NCBI GenBank assembly: GCA_035946735.1
Contig: DASYYZ010000006.1
Location: 1 to 64,000 of the forward strand
Direction: 5' to 3'
Length of the DNA: 64,000 bases
Source: Gp13-AA77 sp035946735
GTDB taxonomy: Bacteria > Acidobacteriota > Terriglobia > UBA7540
The notes beneath the pieces were generated by a model, which saw only the letters and a program-made list of their open reading frames with translations, did not search any database and had not been told where the DNA came from. Position 1 is the stretch's first letter. Every line of letters starts with the position of its first letter. Of this stretch, positions 33,794 to 43,041 are shown one piece after another. The translations under genes were made by a program, and so were the position numbers.

Positions 33794-34000
33794 TTCCGGG
33801 CGGCCAATCAGTAGCGCTGAGCATTTCTGACCCGACGCTTCTTCCACCTTGCCTCGCAGCACCGTAATCGAGGCTTTGGGCAAGGTAAACGTCGCGTCGG
33901 GCCCGCCGGACACTGCGGAGCCAACCGGCGGCCCGTCGGGGTCAGCGTGGCTGTCAGCCAAGTAGATTCTCTCTTGGTTGGCAAGAGTTTTTTCTCTTTT
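33791..34000 (-). pseudogene. C-terminal remnant of a secreted glycoside-hydrolase-like gene
   Basis: In the minus frame ending at 33791 the residues YLADSHADPDGPP and ATFTLPKASITVLRGKVE look like the final beta strand and tail of secreted carbohydrate-active enzymes. No N-terminal part lies upstream: the frame runs directly into the end of the IS110 transposase at 34033. The IS probably cut or replaced the rest. Family recognition is weak because only about 60 residues remain. Confidence 0.35.
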
Positions 34001-34032
34001 GAAGGTCCAGGAATCTTTTCTCTTTAAGGGAT

Positions 34033-35055
34033 TCACGCCGGCACCTCTGTGGAAATCTGTGGGTTGGGAAGCCGATAGACTTTGGAGCCGTCAAAGGGCT
34101 GCCGATGTTTGAACATGCCATAGATGGCGTGCAGCATTTTGCGCATGACGGCGGTCAAGGCCACCATTTTGGGTTTGCCTTGAGCGCAGAGGTGCTGATA
34201 GAAAGCGCGCAGGTGCGGCTGGCGGCAAATCGCCACCAGGGCCGGCATGAAGAGAGCCCGGCGCAAGTGAGCGTTACCGGCTTTGCTGATGCGGGCCTTC
34301 TTGTGGACCGAGGAGCCCGAGGTACATTCACGCGGATCGAGACCGGCGTAGGCCACCCACTGCCGCACATCGAGATCGGGCGAGAGCACCGCCAGCTCGG
34401 CCAGGATCTGGACGGCGCTGGTGGCGGCAATGCTGCGACGGAGGCTTACCAACAGCTCGAAGCGAAACTTCAGATCCGGGTCCCGCTGAATGATCTTGTA
34501 GGCTTCGCCCGAAAGGCGGGCCAGCGCCCGGCTTTGGGAGCGCAGACTGCGCTGCAAGTCCCGGCGCAGGACGGGCGGAGTGGTTTCGGTGGCCTCCAGA
34601 GCACTCAGACGGCTCTTCTCCGCGGTTTGCATCTCGGTGAGCGCTTCGAGACGCCGGGCGATGGCGTGCAACTGCAAAGCCGGAGCGGCCGGCGGTTGCC
34701 AAACCTGAAAAGGCATGCGAGCCGCAAATTCCAGCAGCATCCAGGCGTCGAGCCGGTCGTTCTTGCTGCGTTGCATCAGCGCTTGAGCAAAGTGACGCAC
34801 GGCGCGGGGATTAGCGATCATCACTTCAAGTCCCGCCCGCCGCAAGGCCAAAGCCAGATCCAGTCCGTACAAGCCGGTCGATTCCATCACCACCCGAACC
34901 GTACGTCCCGGACGACTCAGGTGACGAATCACCGTTTGGTGTCCAGCAGCCGTATTGGGAAACGTTTTCAAATCCTTCCGTTTTCCCTCGCGCTGCAGAG
35001 CTACCACCAACTCTTCGGCGCTGACTTCAATTCCCGAAAAATCCAGCTTGTCCAT
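34033..35055 (-). CDS. IS110-family transposase (DEDD recombinase)
   Basis: 340 residues with the IS110 arrangement. The N-terminal RuvC-like DEDD domain has Glu58 in MESTGLYG and Asp100/Asp103 in RSKNDRLDAWML. The C-terminal Transposase_20 domain has SSVHKKARISKAGNAHLRRA with its catalytic-serine region. The first acidic residue is unusual: the common GIDVS reads GIEVS (Glu10). Otherwise full length. Only about 30 bp separate its end from a truncated gene. IS110 elements leave no terminal repeats or target duplications, so exact ends cannot be read. Confidence 0.88.
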   Translation of the reverse strand: MDKLDFSGIEVSAEELVVALQREGKRKDLKTFPNTAAGHQTVIRHLSRPGRTVRVVMESTGLYGLDLALALRRAGLEVMIANPRAVRHFAQALMQRSKNDRLDAWMLLEFAARMPFQVWQPPAAPALQLHAIARRLEALTEMQTAEKSRLSALEATETTPPVLRRDLQRSLRSQSRALARLSGEAYKIIQRDPDLKFRFELLVSLRRSIAATSAVQILAELAVLSPDLDVRQWVAYAGLDPRECTSGSSVHKKARISKAGNAHLRRALFMPALVAICRQPHLRAFYQHLCAQGKPKMVALTAVMRKMLHAIYGMFKHRQPFDGSKVYRLPNPQISTEVPA

Positions 35056-35330
35056 GACGGCCTCCCGGGGTTAGGCTCCTGTTGCGGCTCCCCGACCCTG
35101 AGCCCTCTCCAGTCGAGCTTGCGAATACAGGCTCCAAAGGCCTCAGATTCTCCTCGGCTTGGGAGAAGAGGGCGGGGGGCCGATCTACCTCACAGGCTCT
35201 CGGCACAGGGCCGGGCCTCAGCGCGGAACGGCCTACCCGCCGAAACAACGAACCCTCAACCCGAAAGGTTTTTAACACGAAATCAAGATACAAGCGCGGA
35301 GTTCTGGCTGCCCGAAACCTTGGGTTGCTC
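35056..35330 (-). ncRNA. candidate IS110 bridge-RNA region upstream of the transposase
   Basis: About 275 bp of non-coding DNA precede the transposase start on the same strand. Several overlapping frames are present, but none looks real. IS110-group elements carry a structured guide (bridge) RNA in exactly this upstream position. The longest candidate arms are GC-rich. The end of the element is not visible, so the limits are guesses. Confidence 0.3.
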
Positions 35331-35353
35331 GACTCGTTGACTGCGAGTCGCGA

Positions 35354-35394
35354 AGTGCGGAACCGGAACCGGAGTCAGGCCTCAGTTCCGCACT
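35354..35394. repeat. 10-bp inverted repeat, hairpin
   Basis: AGTGCGGAAC (35354-35363) and its perfect complement GTTCCGCACT (35385-35394) are separated by 21 bp. It lies between the IS110 leader and the XRE regulator gene and may be the regulator's terminator or a boundary repeat. Nothing else is seen in 35331-35450. Confidence 0.4.
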
Positions 35395-35450
35395 CATGCG
35401 CCGGGCAACGCCCGAGACTAGCAATCCGCGCCCGTGTTGCCGCCCAGCTG

Positions 35451-35840
35451 TCAGACGCGGCTTGCGAGCTTACGCGCGCAGTCGAGGAGGAAGGCGCGGT
35501 CAGACTCCATCATGTTGCCCATCAGCCCCTTAAGTTGAAGCAGGAACCTGGCTTCGGAGCCCTCACTGCCCGTGGATTGCGCCAGCTCCTCCAGGGTTGA
35601 GGGAGAAGGACGGCCACCGACGGCGGCCGGCAACGCTCCGTCTTCGGCGTTGTAAAAGAGGCGGTACATAGGCACATCGAGAGCCGCCGCGAACCGCTGC
35701 AGTGTCTCCACCGACGGAGTGGTGTGACCGTGTTCCACGCGCGAGATATACCCTCGCAACATGCCGGTCTGCCTCTCGATATCACCCTGCGAAAGGCCCT
35801 TTTGATCCCGCAGTCTTCGAATTCTCTGACCAATTGACAT
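35451..35840 (-). CDS. XRE-family (Cro/C1) transcriptional regulator
   Basis: 129 residues. The helix-turn-helix (residues 5-60) is clear: IGQRIRRLRDQKGLSQGDIE, then TGMLRGYISRVEHGHTTPSVETLQRFAAALDVP. The C-terminal part is helical and may mediate dimerisation. GGAGG precedes the ATG at 35840. It stands alone beside the IS110 region, and its targets are unknown. Confidence 0.88.
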   Translation of the reverse strand: MSIGQRIRRLRDQKGLSQGDIERQTGMLRGYISRVEHGHTTPSVETLQRFAAALDVPMYRLFYNAEDGALPAAVGGRPSPSTLEELAQSTGSEGSEARFLLQLKGLMGNMMESDRAFLLDCARKLASRV

Positions 35841-36029
35841 TCATATCCTCCATGAATCTTTGAATTAGTGCTTGAGCCCTGCTATTCGTACCATCCCGCC
35901 GGACCGACGCTCCGGCGGGCTCCCGATCGGTTCAGAGAGAGCCTCCCCCTCCGTGCACTTTTCGGAAACATCGAAGTCGAAAGGCAACTCGCGTAGGCGG
36001 CGCGCTGCCGTTAAACTTTGCCAGCGGCC

Positions 36030-36287
36030 CTATGCTGGCCTGACCCAGGGATCCAAACGGCCTTCGACTACGGTCGGCTTGATGCCCGGCAGCTCTTTCA
36101 AGCCGCGGGCTTGGTGCGCCGATCCGAGGCGAAAGGCGGCCCACTCTATTGCCTCCTCCGGCCGGACCATACCAGCAAAATCGCTGCAGTCGTCACACCA
36201 CCCCTCTACTGCACCGCTGTGCCGATTCAGAATCAGCAGCCGATCCGTTTCGGTTATGATGGTCGTCTTCTTTATCTTTCTGGTCAT
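36030..36287 (-). CDS. small CxxC protein (85 aa), acidobacterial type
   Basis: Starts MTRKIKKTTIITETDRLLIL with an AAGGAG site just before the ATG. It continues with WCDDCSDFAGMVRPEEAIEWA, a CxxC knuckle followed by a short helical segment. I recognise the opening as that of small proteins frequent in Acidobacteriota, which usually carry a MerR-like helix after the knuckle. Here that helix region is diverged. A zinc-binding regulator is plausible; function unproven. The 189 bp to the XRE gene hold nothing I can name. Confidence 0.65.
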   Translation of the reverse strand: MTRKIKKTTIITETDRLLILNRHSGAVEGWCDDCSDFAGMVRPEEAIEWAAFRLGSAHQARGLKELPGIKPTVVEGRLDPWVRPA

Positions 36288-36495
36288 CGTTTCTCCTTAT
36301 CGGCCGGTAGGCCTTAGTTGATGAGTTTGCATCCTTTGGTAACCCCCTGGGGCGTTGCTTGTAATGCAGCGTTTCGCTAAAATCAGCTCTGCTTCCAGTG
36401 GGCTGAGATGACCTTCAACCGCCAGCAACGTGTTCAGCTTAGGCCGGGAGCCGTTTGGAGTAATTAGAAAACGGTGAAAGATTCGTGAATGTCAT

Positions 36496-39345
36496 ATGAA
36501 CGCGGCTAACCCACAGAGCGCAAAACGGTTTTATGAGTTCGGGCCCTTCCGAATCGACCTCACCGAGCACATTCTTTTTCGCGAAAATCTTCCTGTTCAG
36601 CTAACCCCGAAGGCTTTTGACACTCTTCTGGCTCTGGTTGAGAATCCTGGCCGCATCCTCGAAAAAGATGACTTGATGAGCAGGGTCTGGCCGGACACAA
36701 TCGTAGAGGAAAACAACCTCACCCAAAACATTTCAGCGCTGCGCAAGGCTCTGGGGCAGAACCCGGAAGAACGGACCTATATCGAAACTATTCCCAGGCG
36801 CGGGTATCGGTTCGTGGCCACGGTCCGTGAGCGATGGGAGGAGATTCCAGAGCTCATCGTACGCGAACGAACGAAATCAATGGTGATTGTTGAGGAAGAG
36901 GAGGAAACTGACGTCAGGACCTCTCTTCTGCCGGCACTTGGTCCCGCCAAGCTCGGCCTTATATCCGCTTTCGCCGTTGTGACGGTGGCAGCTTCCGCGT
37001 ACTATATCCACACCCGAACCAATACAGCCGACGAGACTTCGAATCGGGCATTCGCTGGCAGTGATCTCCGGCGTCGGCCCTCTGTCGCGGTCTTGGGCCT
37101 GAGAAACTCAACGGGCAGCGCCAGCACGGCCTGGCTCTCCACTGCGCTCTCCGAAATGCTGACTTCGGAGCTGGCAGCTGGAGAGCAGTTGCGGGCCATC
37201 CCAGGCGAGAGCATCTCTCGTTTGAAGTTGGACTTACCGTTTGGGCAGTCGGATAGTCTCGCTCCGGACACGCTGGCCCGAATCCGTTCGAACCTGGATA
37301 GCGATTACGTGGTGGTCGGCTCGTTTACGGATCTGGGCGCAATGAATGGCGGTAACATCAGGCTAGACCTGCGGCTGCAGGACACGCAAAAAGGTGTCAT
37401 CGTAGCGGCCTTTGGTGAAAACGGAACCGAGGCCGGCCTCTTTGATCTTGTCTCTCATGCCGGCACTCGCCTGCGCGAAGCCCTGAAGATAGGAGCGGTA
37501 CCGCAAACGCAGGCCGCTGGTGTAAGGGCGGAGCTACCTTCCAACCCTGAAGTGGCCAAGCTTTACTCGGATGGCTTGGGCAAGCTTCGGGCCTTTGACG
37601 CCATTGGCGCCCGGCCCTTGCTGGAGAGCGCCGTAGCTCGCGACCCGCAGTTTCCTCTTGCGCACTCAGCTCTGGGTACCGCGCTTTCCGCTCTTGGGTA
37701 CGATGCGAAGGCCCGCGAGGAGGCCAAGAAAGCGTTCGACCTCTCCGCGAACCTCAATCGTGAGGAGCAGCTGGTAATCGAGGGCCGTTATCGTAGTGTA
37801 GCCAATCAGTGGGATCGCGCTCAGGAAGTCTATCGAACGCTCTTCGGGCTTTTCCCGGACAACCTTGACTACGGCGTCAGCCTGGTGAGCGCTGAGTCGA
37901 TGAACGCCAAGAGCGACGACGTTATCGCCACTCTTAACATGCTCAGGCAATTGCCGCCGCCGGCGAATCTTGATCCTCGCATTGACTTGGCCGAAGCTTA
38001 TTGGGCCGAATCGATCTCGGATTTCAGGCGCGAGCAGCAGGCATCGGTACGCGCGGTGGAACGCGGTTCGGTGTTGGGGGCCGTCCTGTTAGTGGCGCGG
38101 GCACGACTGGCACAGGCCACGGCGCTCTGGAAGCTGGGCCAGCCAGAGCAGGCGCTCGCCACCCTGAGGGACGCCGCGATCACTCTCGCGTCGCAGGGTG
38201 ATCGCGACGGGGAGGCTCAGGCCGCGTTGGGGATTGCCGAGGTTGAACAGGACCAAGGCGATCTGGCCGCTGCGCACGATGGATACGAGCAGGCGCTTAA
38301 GTCGTGGCGTGCGGCCGGTGACGAGCGGGGTGTCGCCGTCTCCCTGAACAATCTCGGACTTTTGCGCTGGGAACAGGCCGACGCCCAAGGCGCCAGACAA
38401 CTTTATGATCAGGCGCTTGACGCCTACCGCGAGATTGGTGATGAGGCTGGCGCGGCCAGGACCCTGAATAATGCCGCCGATGTTTTCTATAGCGAGGGCG
38501 AGCTCGAGACCGCCCGCCGAATGTACGAAGAATCGGCGGCGAAATATGGTGATGTCGGGGACAAGAGTGGACTGGGGGAGGATGACACTAACATCGCCCT
38601 GGTCCTGGCAAATCAGGGAAATCTGGCCGCCTCACGTGGCAAGTACGAACAGGCAGTGCGCATCGGACGTGAGCTTGGAACGAGGAGTCAGTTGGCCGAG
38701 GCCCTGGAGGGCCTTGGTGACGTTACACTCCAGCAGGGGGAGCTTGAAGCGGCTGGGAAATGGTACGCGCAAGCCCTCTCAATCCGCCGGGAGCTTGGCG
38801 AAAAAGGGTCTATGGCTGAAACGCAACTGGATCTCGCTTGGCTCGCTTTGCAACAGGGCCGACCCGGCGACGCCCAAGCCCTGCTTTTGCCCGCGCTGGA
38901 CGAGCTCCGGAAAGAGGGAGAATCGGATCTGGAGGCTTATGGCGAGGCCGAGTTGGCCTGGGCGCTGCTTGGCCAAGGTCGCAGGGATGAAGCCGACGGG
39001 GCGGCTGCGCGCGCACGCAGTCTCGCCGAGAAGGCGCAAAGCCGGAGTATTGAGCTTATCGTGTCCACGGTGGAGTCGCGGGTAGATGCCGCCTCAGGCG
39101 ACCCGCGGCGCATTGCCGAGGCTAGACAGAGCCTGACAACTGTGGAGAGCGAAGCTGGCAGGCTCGGATTTGTTGACCGGCAACTCGAGGCCCGTCTGAC
39201 CTTAGCTGAAATGGACCTCAAAGGGCCTGAGGCCGCATCCGCTCGCGCTCGGCTCGCCCAAGTTCAAAAACAGGCAGAACAACTGGGGTTTGGCCTGATC
39301 GCCCAGAAAGCTGCCAAGTACATTGGCCAGCAAGGCGCAAACTAG
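36496..39345 (+). CDS. CadC-like winged-helix / TPR membrane regulator
   Basis: 949 residues. The OmpR-type winged helix (about 14-110) shows YEFGPFRIDLTEHILFRE and TYIETIPRRGYRFVATV. One membrane helix follows (about 152-172), then a FlgO/TolB-like domain (RRPSVAVLGLRNSTG ... DYVVVGSFTDLG, about 195-320) and from about 350 a long array of tetratricopeptide repeats. It is one of the ToxR/CadC-type one-component regulators that Acidobacteriota have in large numbers. The TPR part should lie outside the cytoplasm. No target gene is indicated by the context. Confidence 0.88.
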   Translation: MNAANPQSAKRFYEFGPFRIDLTEHILFRENLPVQLTPKAFDTLLALVENPGRILEKDDLMSRVWPDTIVEENNLTQNISALRKALGQNPEERTYIETIPRRGYRFVATVRERWEEIPELIVRERTKSMVIVEEEEETDVRTSLLPALGPAKLGLISAFAVVTVAASAYYIHTRTNTADETSNRAFAGSDLRRRPSVAVLGLRNSTGSASTAWLSTALSEMLTSELAAGEQLRAIPGESISRLKLDLPFGQSDSLAPDTLARIRSNLDSDYVVVGSFTDLGAMNGGNIRLDLRLQDTQKGVIVAAFGENGTEAGLFDLVSHAGTRLREALKIGAVPQTQAAGVRAELPSNPEVAKLYSDGLGKLRAFDAIGARPLLESAVARDPQFPLAHSALGTALSALGYDAKAREEAKKAFDLSANLNREEQLVIEGRYRSVANQWDRAQEVYRTLFGLFPDNLDYGVSLVSAESMNAKSDDVIATLNMLRQLPPPANLDPRIDLAEAYWAESISDFRREQQASVRAVERGSVLGAVLLVARARLAQATALWKLGQPEQALATLRDAAITLASQGDRDGEAQAALGIAEVEQDQGDLAAAHDGYEQALKSWRAAGDERGVAVSLNNLGLLRWEQADAQGARQLYDQALDAYREIGDEAGAARTLNNAADVFYSEGELETARRMYEESAAKYGDVGDKSGLGEDDTNIALVLANQGNLAASRGKYEQAVRIGRELGTRSQLAEALEGLGDVTLQQGELEAAGKWYAQALSIRRELGEKGSMAETQLDLAWLALQQGRPGDAQALLLPALDELRKEGESDLEAYGEAELAWALLGQGRRDEADGAAARARSLAEKAQSRSIELIVSTVESRVDAASGDPRRIAEARQSLTTVESEAGRLGFVDRQLEARLTLAEMDLKGPEAASARARLAQVQKQAEQLGFGLIAQKAAKYIGQQGAN

Positions 39346-39411
39346 AAAGCCAGCGACCTCTTAAGGCGCGTTACTCTTCCCCAGCACAAACGGTGCACAG
39401 CCGGCCGACAG

Positions 39412-39753
39412 CTAACCTTTGGAAGGAGCTTGCGAACCGTACGGTGGCCGACAAGGGGTTAACGGCGAGACATACCTGCGCTTGTTGGCGGATTGACCAT
39501 GAGCTTTGGGACTGTCCGGCTGAGCGCAGGGATTTGGACGGGGACTATTGGCGGCTAACTCAAGAAGGTCGTGAGGCTTACCGACCTGTCCCAGCGAGCG
39601 ATCTGGCGAATGGCCGAATACGGCGGTGCGGTTTCTTGACCCAAACAGAGGAGCGGGGTTCTGGTTAATGGAAGGGCCACTTGGAATGGCAAAAAGCGAA
39701 GCCGTGGCCAGAAACAATCCGATTGCCGCAACAGAACTTATAATTGCTTTCAT
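39412..39753 (-). CDS. small exported protein, possibly degenerate
   Basis: From the ATG at 39753 the frame has a convincing signal peptide (MKAIISSVAAIGLFLATASL), followed by 90 low-complexity Pro/Ser/Arg-rich residues unlike a folded domain. An AAGGATGATGGGGG precedes it. The leader looks real. The rest may be a frame-shifted or decayed tail. Convergent with the TPR regulator gene. Confidence 0.35.
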   Translation of the reverse strand: MKAIISSVAAIGLFLATASLFAIPSGPSINQNPAPLFGSRNRTAVFGHSPDRSLGQVGKPHDLLELAANSPRPNPCAQPDSPKAHGQSANKRRYVSPLTPCRPPYGSQAPSKG

Positions 39754-39768
39754 TGGGTCCCCCATCAT

Positions 39769-40232
39769 CCTTGCGTCCGACTCGTGTCGGGAATCCAGTC
39801 TCCCGCAAATCGGTCTACACGCTTAGGATATACTCCGCAGGGTAACAAGTCAAGCTCATTTTTTTAGATTGTGTGTAATATCTGGCAGAGGACGGCGATT
39901 GCTGAGGTCAGGGCTGCCTCTTTTGGGAGGACTCCGAAACTCATGCGACAAACCTCGGTGCTGCTTGGCCTTAGCTTGGTTGGCGGCGGGTGCGTGGCAA
40001 ACGCAGCAATTTGACACACTCACAACGGCCCGGTATCCTTGTCCCGGTAAAGGCGACGCGCATCTAAATACATTGCATGGCCCAGACCCTAACCTTGATT
40101 GATTCGTAGAGCCGCGTTTCGCGCTTCGAGAACGGGTGTCAGCCTGCAGCACCCTGTCCTCCGCGGATTCCATTTATGGATCTATCAGGGACAAGCGGTT
40201 GCGGTAGAAGACGGGGCGGCTTGAGGAAGTCT
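39769..40232. other. intergenic region with promoter
   Basis: 464 bp without a convincing gene. It holds a T-rich stretch at 39859-39866 and the promoter at 40011-40039. Short frames on both strands look non-coding. Confidence 0.4.
40011..40039 (+). promoter_or_regulatory. sigma-70-type promoter for the DUF1385-prfA operon
   Basis: TTGACA at 40011-40016, a 17-bp spacer and TATCCT at 40034-40039, about 195 bp upstream of the DUF1385 start. The long leader that would result contains no ORF I trust. Confidence 0.5.
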
Positions 40233-41252
40233 ATGACAAAAGGTAGCTTTGTTAATAGGGCAGCGGCCCTGGTCTGGAGTGCGATTCGAATCGCAGCCCT
40301 CCCGCTTTTGCAAAGCTCCGAGGAAGTTCTGGTTGGCGGCCAGGCGGTGATCGAGGGCGTGATGATGCGGTCGCCGCATTCATTTGCAGTAGCGGTGCGC
40401 AGGCCCAACGGATCGATCGCTGTTGCGGAGGACTACCTCGATCGCCCTTCGGAAAGGCACCCTTGGCTTAAGTATCCCATTCTGCGCGGACTGGGAACGC
40501 TCGGCCAGGCGATGACGCTCGGAATCCGTGCGCTGAAATACTCGGCTGAGCATGCAATGGAAAAGCCCGATGCGCCCGAGGGACCAGCGTCCGCGGCGCC
40601 TCAGAAGCCGGAGATGAGCCGCTGGCTGATGGCGCTGAACATCGCCTTTTCACTTGCGTTTTTTATTGCACTTTACAAGCTTTTGCCGCTATACATGGCC
40701 ACTCGCCTGCAGTCTCGCTACGCCGTGGTTGGGAACCTGTTCGTGTTCAACTTCGTTGACGGCGTGATTCGAATCGCGTTTTTCCTGGCCTTTCTTGCAC
40801 TGCTGGCTCGATCGCGCGAAATCAAACGCGTCTTTGAGTATCATGGCGCCGAACACAAGGTGGTGTGGGCCTATGAGAAAACGGGCCGCATGGAAGTGGC
40901 CACGGCTCGCGCAGCGACACGATTCCACCCGCGTTGCGGCACAAGTTTTCTCCTGGTGGTGATGGTGATCGCCATGTTCTTCTACATGGTGCTTCCGTTC
41001 CATTCTTTCGTTGGGAAGTTGTTAGGCCGCCTGGCGTTGCTGCCGTTGATCGCGGGCGTCTCCTACGAGTTCATTCGATTCGCGGCCAAGTCACAAGGCA
41101 AGCTCTGGCGCTGGGCCTCGCAGCCTGGATTGTGGCTGCAGCGGATAACCACACGCGAGCCGGACGACAGCCAGATCGAGACGGCCGTCAAGGCCCTGGA
41201 GAGCGCCATGACCCTGGAGAAGGCGCGGGGCGGGGAGCTTGTAGTGGCATGA
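40233..41252 (+). CDS. DUF1385 (YqhQ-like) membrane protein
   Basis: The ATG at 40233 (GAGGAAG upstream) gives 339 residues. The DUF1385 signature VGGQAVIEGVMMRSPHSFAVAVR is near the N-terminus. Two pairs of membrane helices follow, with FEYHGAEHKVVWAYE and RFHPRCGTSFLL between them. This uncharacterised family is often found directly upstream of prfA, as here, with an ATGA overlap (41249-41252). Role unknown; a possible link to metal or ribosome-associated functions is only contextual. Confidence 0.88.
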   Translation: MTKGSFVNRAAALVWSAIRIAALPLLQSSEEVLVGGQAVIEGVMMRSPHSFAVAVRRPNGSIAVAEDYLDRPSERHPWLKYPILRGLGTLGQAMTLGIRALKYSAEHAMEKPDAPEGPASAAPQKPEMSRWLMALNIAFSLAFFIALYKLLPLYMATRLQSRYAVVGNLFVFNFVDGVIRIAFFLAFLALLARSREIKRVFEYHGAEHKVVWAYEKTGRMEVATARAATRFHPRCGTSFLLVVMVIAMFFYMVLPFHSFVGKLLGRLALLPLIAGVSYEFIRFAAKSQGKLWRWASQPGLWLQRITTREPDDSQIETAVKALESAMTLEKARGGELVVA

Positions 41253-42331
41253 ACTTCATCAGCAGACTTGCAGAGATCGAGAAGAAATATGACCATCTGA
41301 CCGACCAACTCGGCGAGGCGGCCGTGCTTTCTGATCCGGCTGCGTATCAGAAGACGGCCAAAGCGCAATCCGATCTTTCCGAGGTTGTCGAAAAGTATCG
41401 CCAGTGGAAGGAAATCGAGAGATCGCTCGCTGAGACTAGGACGATGCTCGGCGAATCGTCCTCCGATCCCGGCCTGAAGGAAATGGCCGAGGAGGAGATC
41501 GGCGAGCTGGAGAAGCGGCGCGGGCAGGTGGAGGACGAGATCAAGACGCTTCTCCTGCCGCGCGACCCCAACGACGAGAAAAACGTGGTGCTCGAGATCA
41601 GAGCCGGCACGGGTGGTGACGAAGCCACGCTTTTTGCCGAGGAACTCTTTCGAATGTATTCCCGCTATGCCGAGGCTCAGCGCTGGCGCGTGGAGGTTCT
41701 GTCATCGAGCCTTTCGGCGGTAGGAGGACTGAAGGAAGTTATCGCGCTGATCGAGGGCCGCAAGGTGTATAGCCAGCTCAAGTATGAAAGCGGGGTTCAT
41801 CGCGTGCAGCGCGTTCCCGCCACCGAGCAGCAGGGCCGAATTCACACCTCCGCAGTCACGGTGGCGGTGCTCCCTGAGGCTGACGAGGTTGAGGTGCAGA
41901 TCGATCCCAAGGACATCCGCATCGACACTTTTTGTTCCTCCGGTCCGGGCGGCCAATCCGTGAACACCACTTACTCTGCGGTGCGAATTACGCATCTCCC
42001 AACCGGCATGGTGGTGTCCTGCCAGGACGAAAAATCTCAGATCAAAAACCGCTCCAAGGCGCTGAAAGTTCTGCGTTCGCGGCTCTACGAACTGGAGCTG
42101 CAGCGACAGCAGGATCAGATCACGGCCGAGCGGCGCCAGATGGTCGGCAGCGGCGACCGCAGCGAAAAGATCCGCACCTATAACTTTCCCCAAAACCGCC
42201 TTACCGACCACCGCATCGGGCTTACCATCCATCAACTCGACCGCGTCATGAATGGCGACCTCGACGATGTTTTCGAGGCTCTCTCGGCCTACTACCGGGC
42301 CGAGCTCCTGAAGGAAGCGACGGCTGCGTAA
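41249..42331 (+). CDS. prfA: peptide chain release factor 1
   Basis: 360 residues from the ATG at 41249. The stop-codon reading tripeptide is P-A-T (RVPATEQQGR), the RF1 version that reads UAA and UAG; RF2 has SPF. The GGQ loop that triggers peptide release is SSGPGGQSVNTT. N-terminal helical domain and C-terminal tail are complete. A much longer open frame begins inside DUF1385 but is not the gene. Translationally coupled to DUF1385. Confidence 0.96.
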   Translation: MNFISRLAEIEKKYDHLTDQLGEAAVLSDPAAYQKTAKAQSDLSEVVEKYRQWKEIERSLAETRTMLGESSSDPGLKEMAEEEIGELEKRRGQVEDEIKTLLLPRDPNDEKNVVLEIRAGTGGDEATLFAEELFRMYSRYAEAQRWRVEVLSSSLSAVGGLKEVIALIEGRKVYSQLKYESGVHRVQRVPATEQQGRIHTSAVTVAVLPEADEVEVQIDPKDIRIDTFCSSGPGGQSVNTTYSAVRITHLPTGMVVSCQDEKSQIKNRSKALKVLRSRLYELELQRQQDQITAERRQMVGSGDRSEKIRTYNFPQNRLTDHRIGLTIHQLDRVMNGDLDDVFEALSAYYRAELLKEATAA

Positions 42332-42453
42332 GGGCAGATCCATCGCCACGGCCAACCCCGCCCGGGTTACCCGAAATACTTCATCAACGTGCTTGACAAT
42401 GGTTGGGTGCCCGCGCGTACCGGAGGCAACAGTTCCAAGCCCTGATGGTGTCA

Positions 42454-42470
42454 CCCCGCGAAGCGCGGGG
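42454..42470. repeat. GC-rich hairpin after prfA
   Basis: CCCCGCG-AAG-CGCGGGG, 7-bp perfect stem with a 3-base loop. No T-run follows, so it is a REP-like hairpin or an RNA-end stabiliser rather than a classic terminator. The rest of 42332-42559 shows no gene. Confidence 0.45.
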
Positions 42471-42612
42471 TCCACGTGAATCATCACAAATCAGTCGTTC
42501 TCACACACTCTGGAAGCCCCGCCCTGACAAGGTCCGACGAACCGTTTCTCAACAAACTGCTAATACTACTGTGTTATAAAGATTGAGGGATAATTGGAAT
42601 GGGCGTGCGGAT

Positions 42613-42981
42613 ATGGTTCCGAAGCAAGCACGGGAGGAGATTCACGGACTCGTGTATGCGGCGGTGGTGGGGAGGCGATCCATCGCTGCCGTGTACGACG
42701 ACTGCCGGCGCCAGCTTTGCCCTCACAAATTGGGTTGGAATCGAGTCGGCCAGCGTCGGGTCCTCTGCTATCAGTAGGGCGGCGAGAGTGTAAGCGGGCT
42801 GCAATCTCAGAACTCGCCGGGCAATGGGCGCTGCCTGGCCTTGGAAAAACTCTCCGCCGTGGAGTTGCTCGACGACCCCTGGCATAGCGCGCCCCATCAC
42901 TCGCAATTTCAGACGTGCATCGAGCGCGTCGAAGTCGATGCGGAGGATTACCCGCCGCGCGAGCCACAAAATGGACAGTGA
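42613..42981 (+). pseudogene. WYL-like passenger gene interrupted by an in-frame TAG
   Basis: From the ATG at 42613 the frame reads REEIHGLVYAAVVGRRSIAA, then PHKLGWNRVGQRRVLCYQ and a TAG at 42775-42777. The same frame then resumes with GGESVSGLQS and RCLALEKLSAVELLDDPW, stopping at 42979. Together this matches the short WYL-like proteins (RR.I...Y....PH..G....G...L.YQ-x-GGxSxSG), with the TAG in place of the residue between YQ and GG. Codon use on both sides is GC3-rich as in real genes. It lies inside the IS701 element, divergent from the transposase. Nonsense mutation or readthrough cannot be told apart here. Confidence 0.6.
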
Positions 42982-43041
42982 GCTAAGCGCCGGAGCAGGT
43001 GGTGCGCGATGAGGATGCGCAGGGTGGCGATGGAGTGGGGA

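Noticed and set aside
34105..35340. 411-codon frame antisense to the IS110 transposase
   Set aside because: Shadow frame; no family motif, and it crosses the non-coding leader.
40934..41248. Long N-terminal extension of prfA
   Set aside because: Lies out of frame inside DUF1385; RF1 of normal length starts at the coupled ATG 41249.
42574..42969. 131-codon minus-strand frame in the IS701 left part
   Set aside because: The plus-strand WYL-like reading explains the region better, with a conserved pattern on both sides of the TAG.
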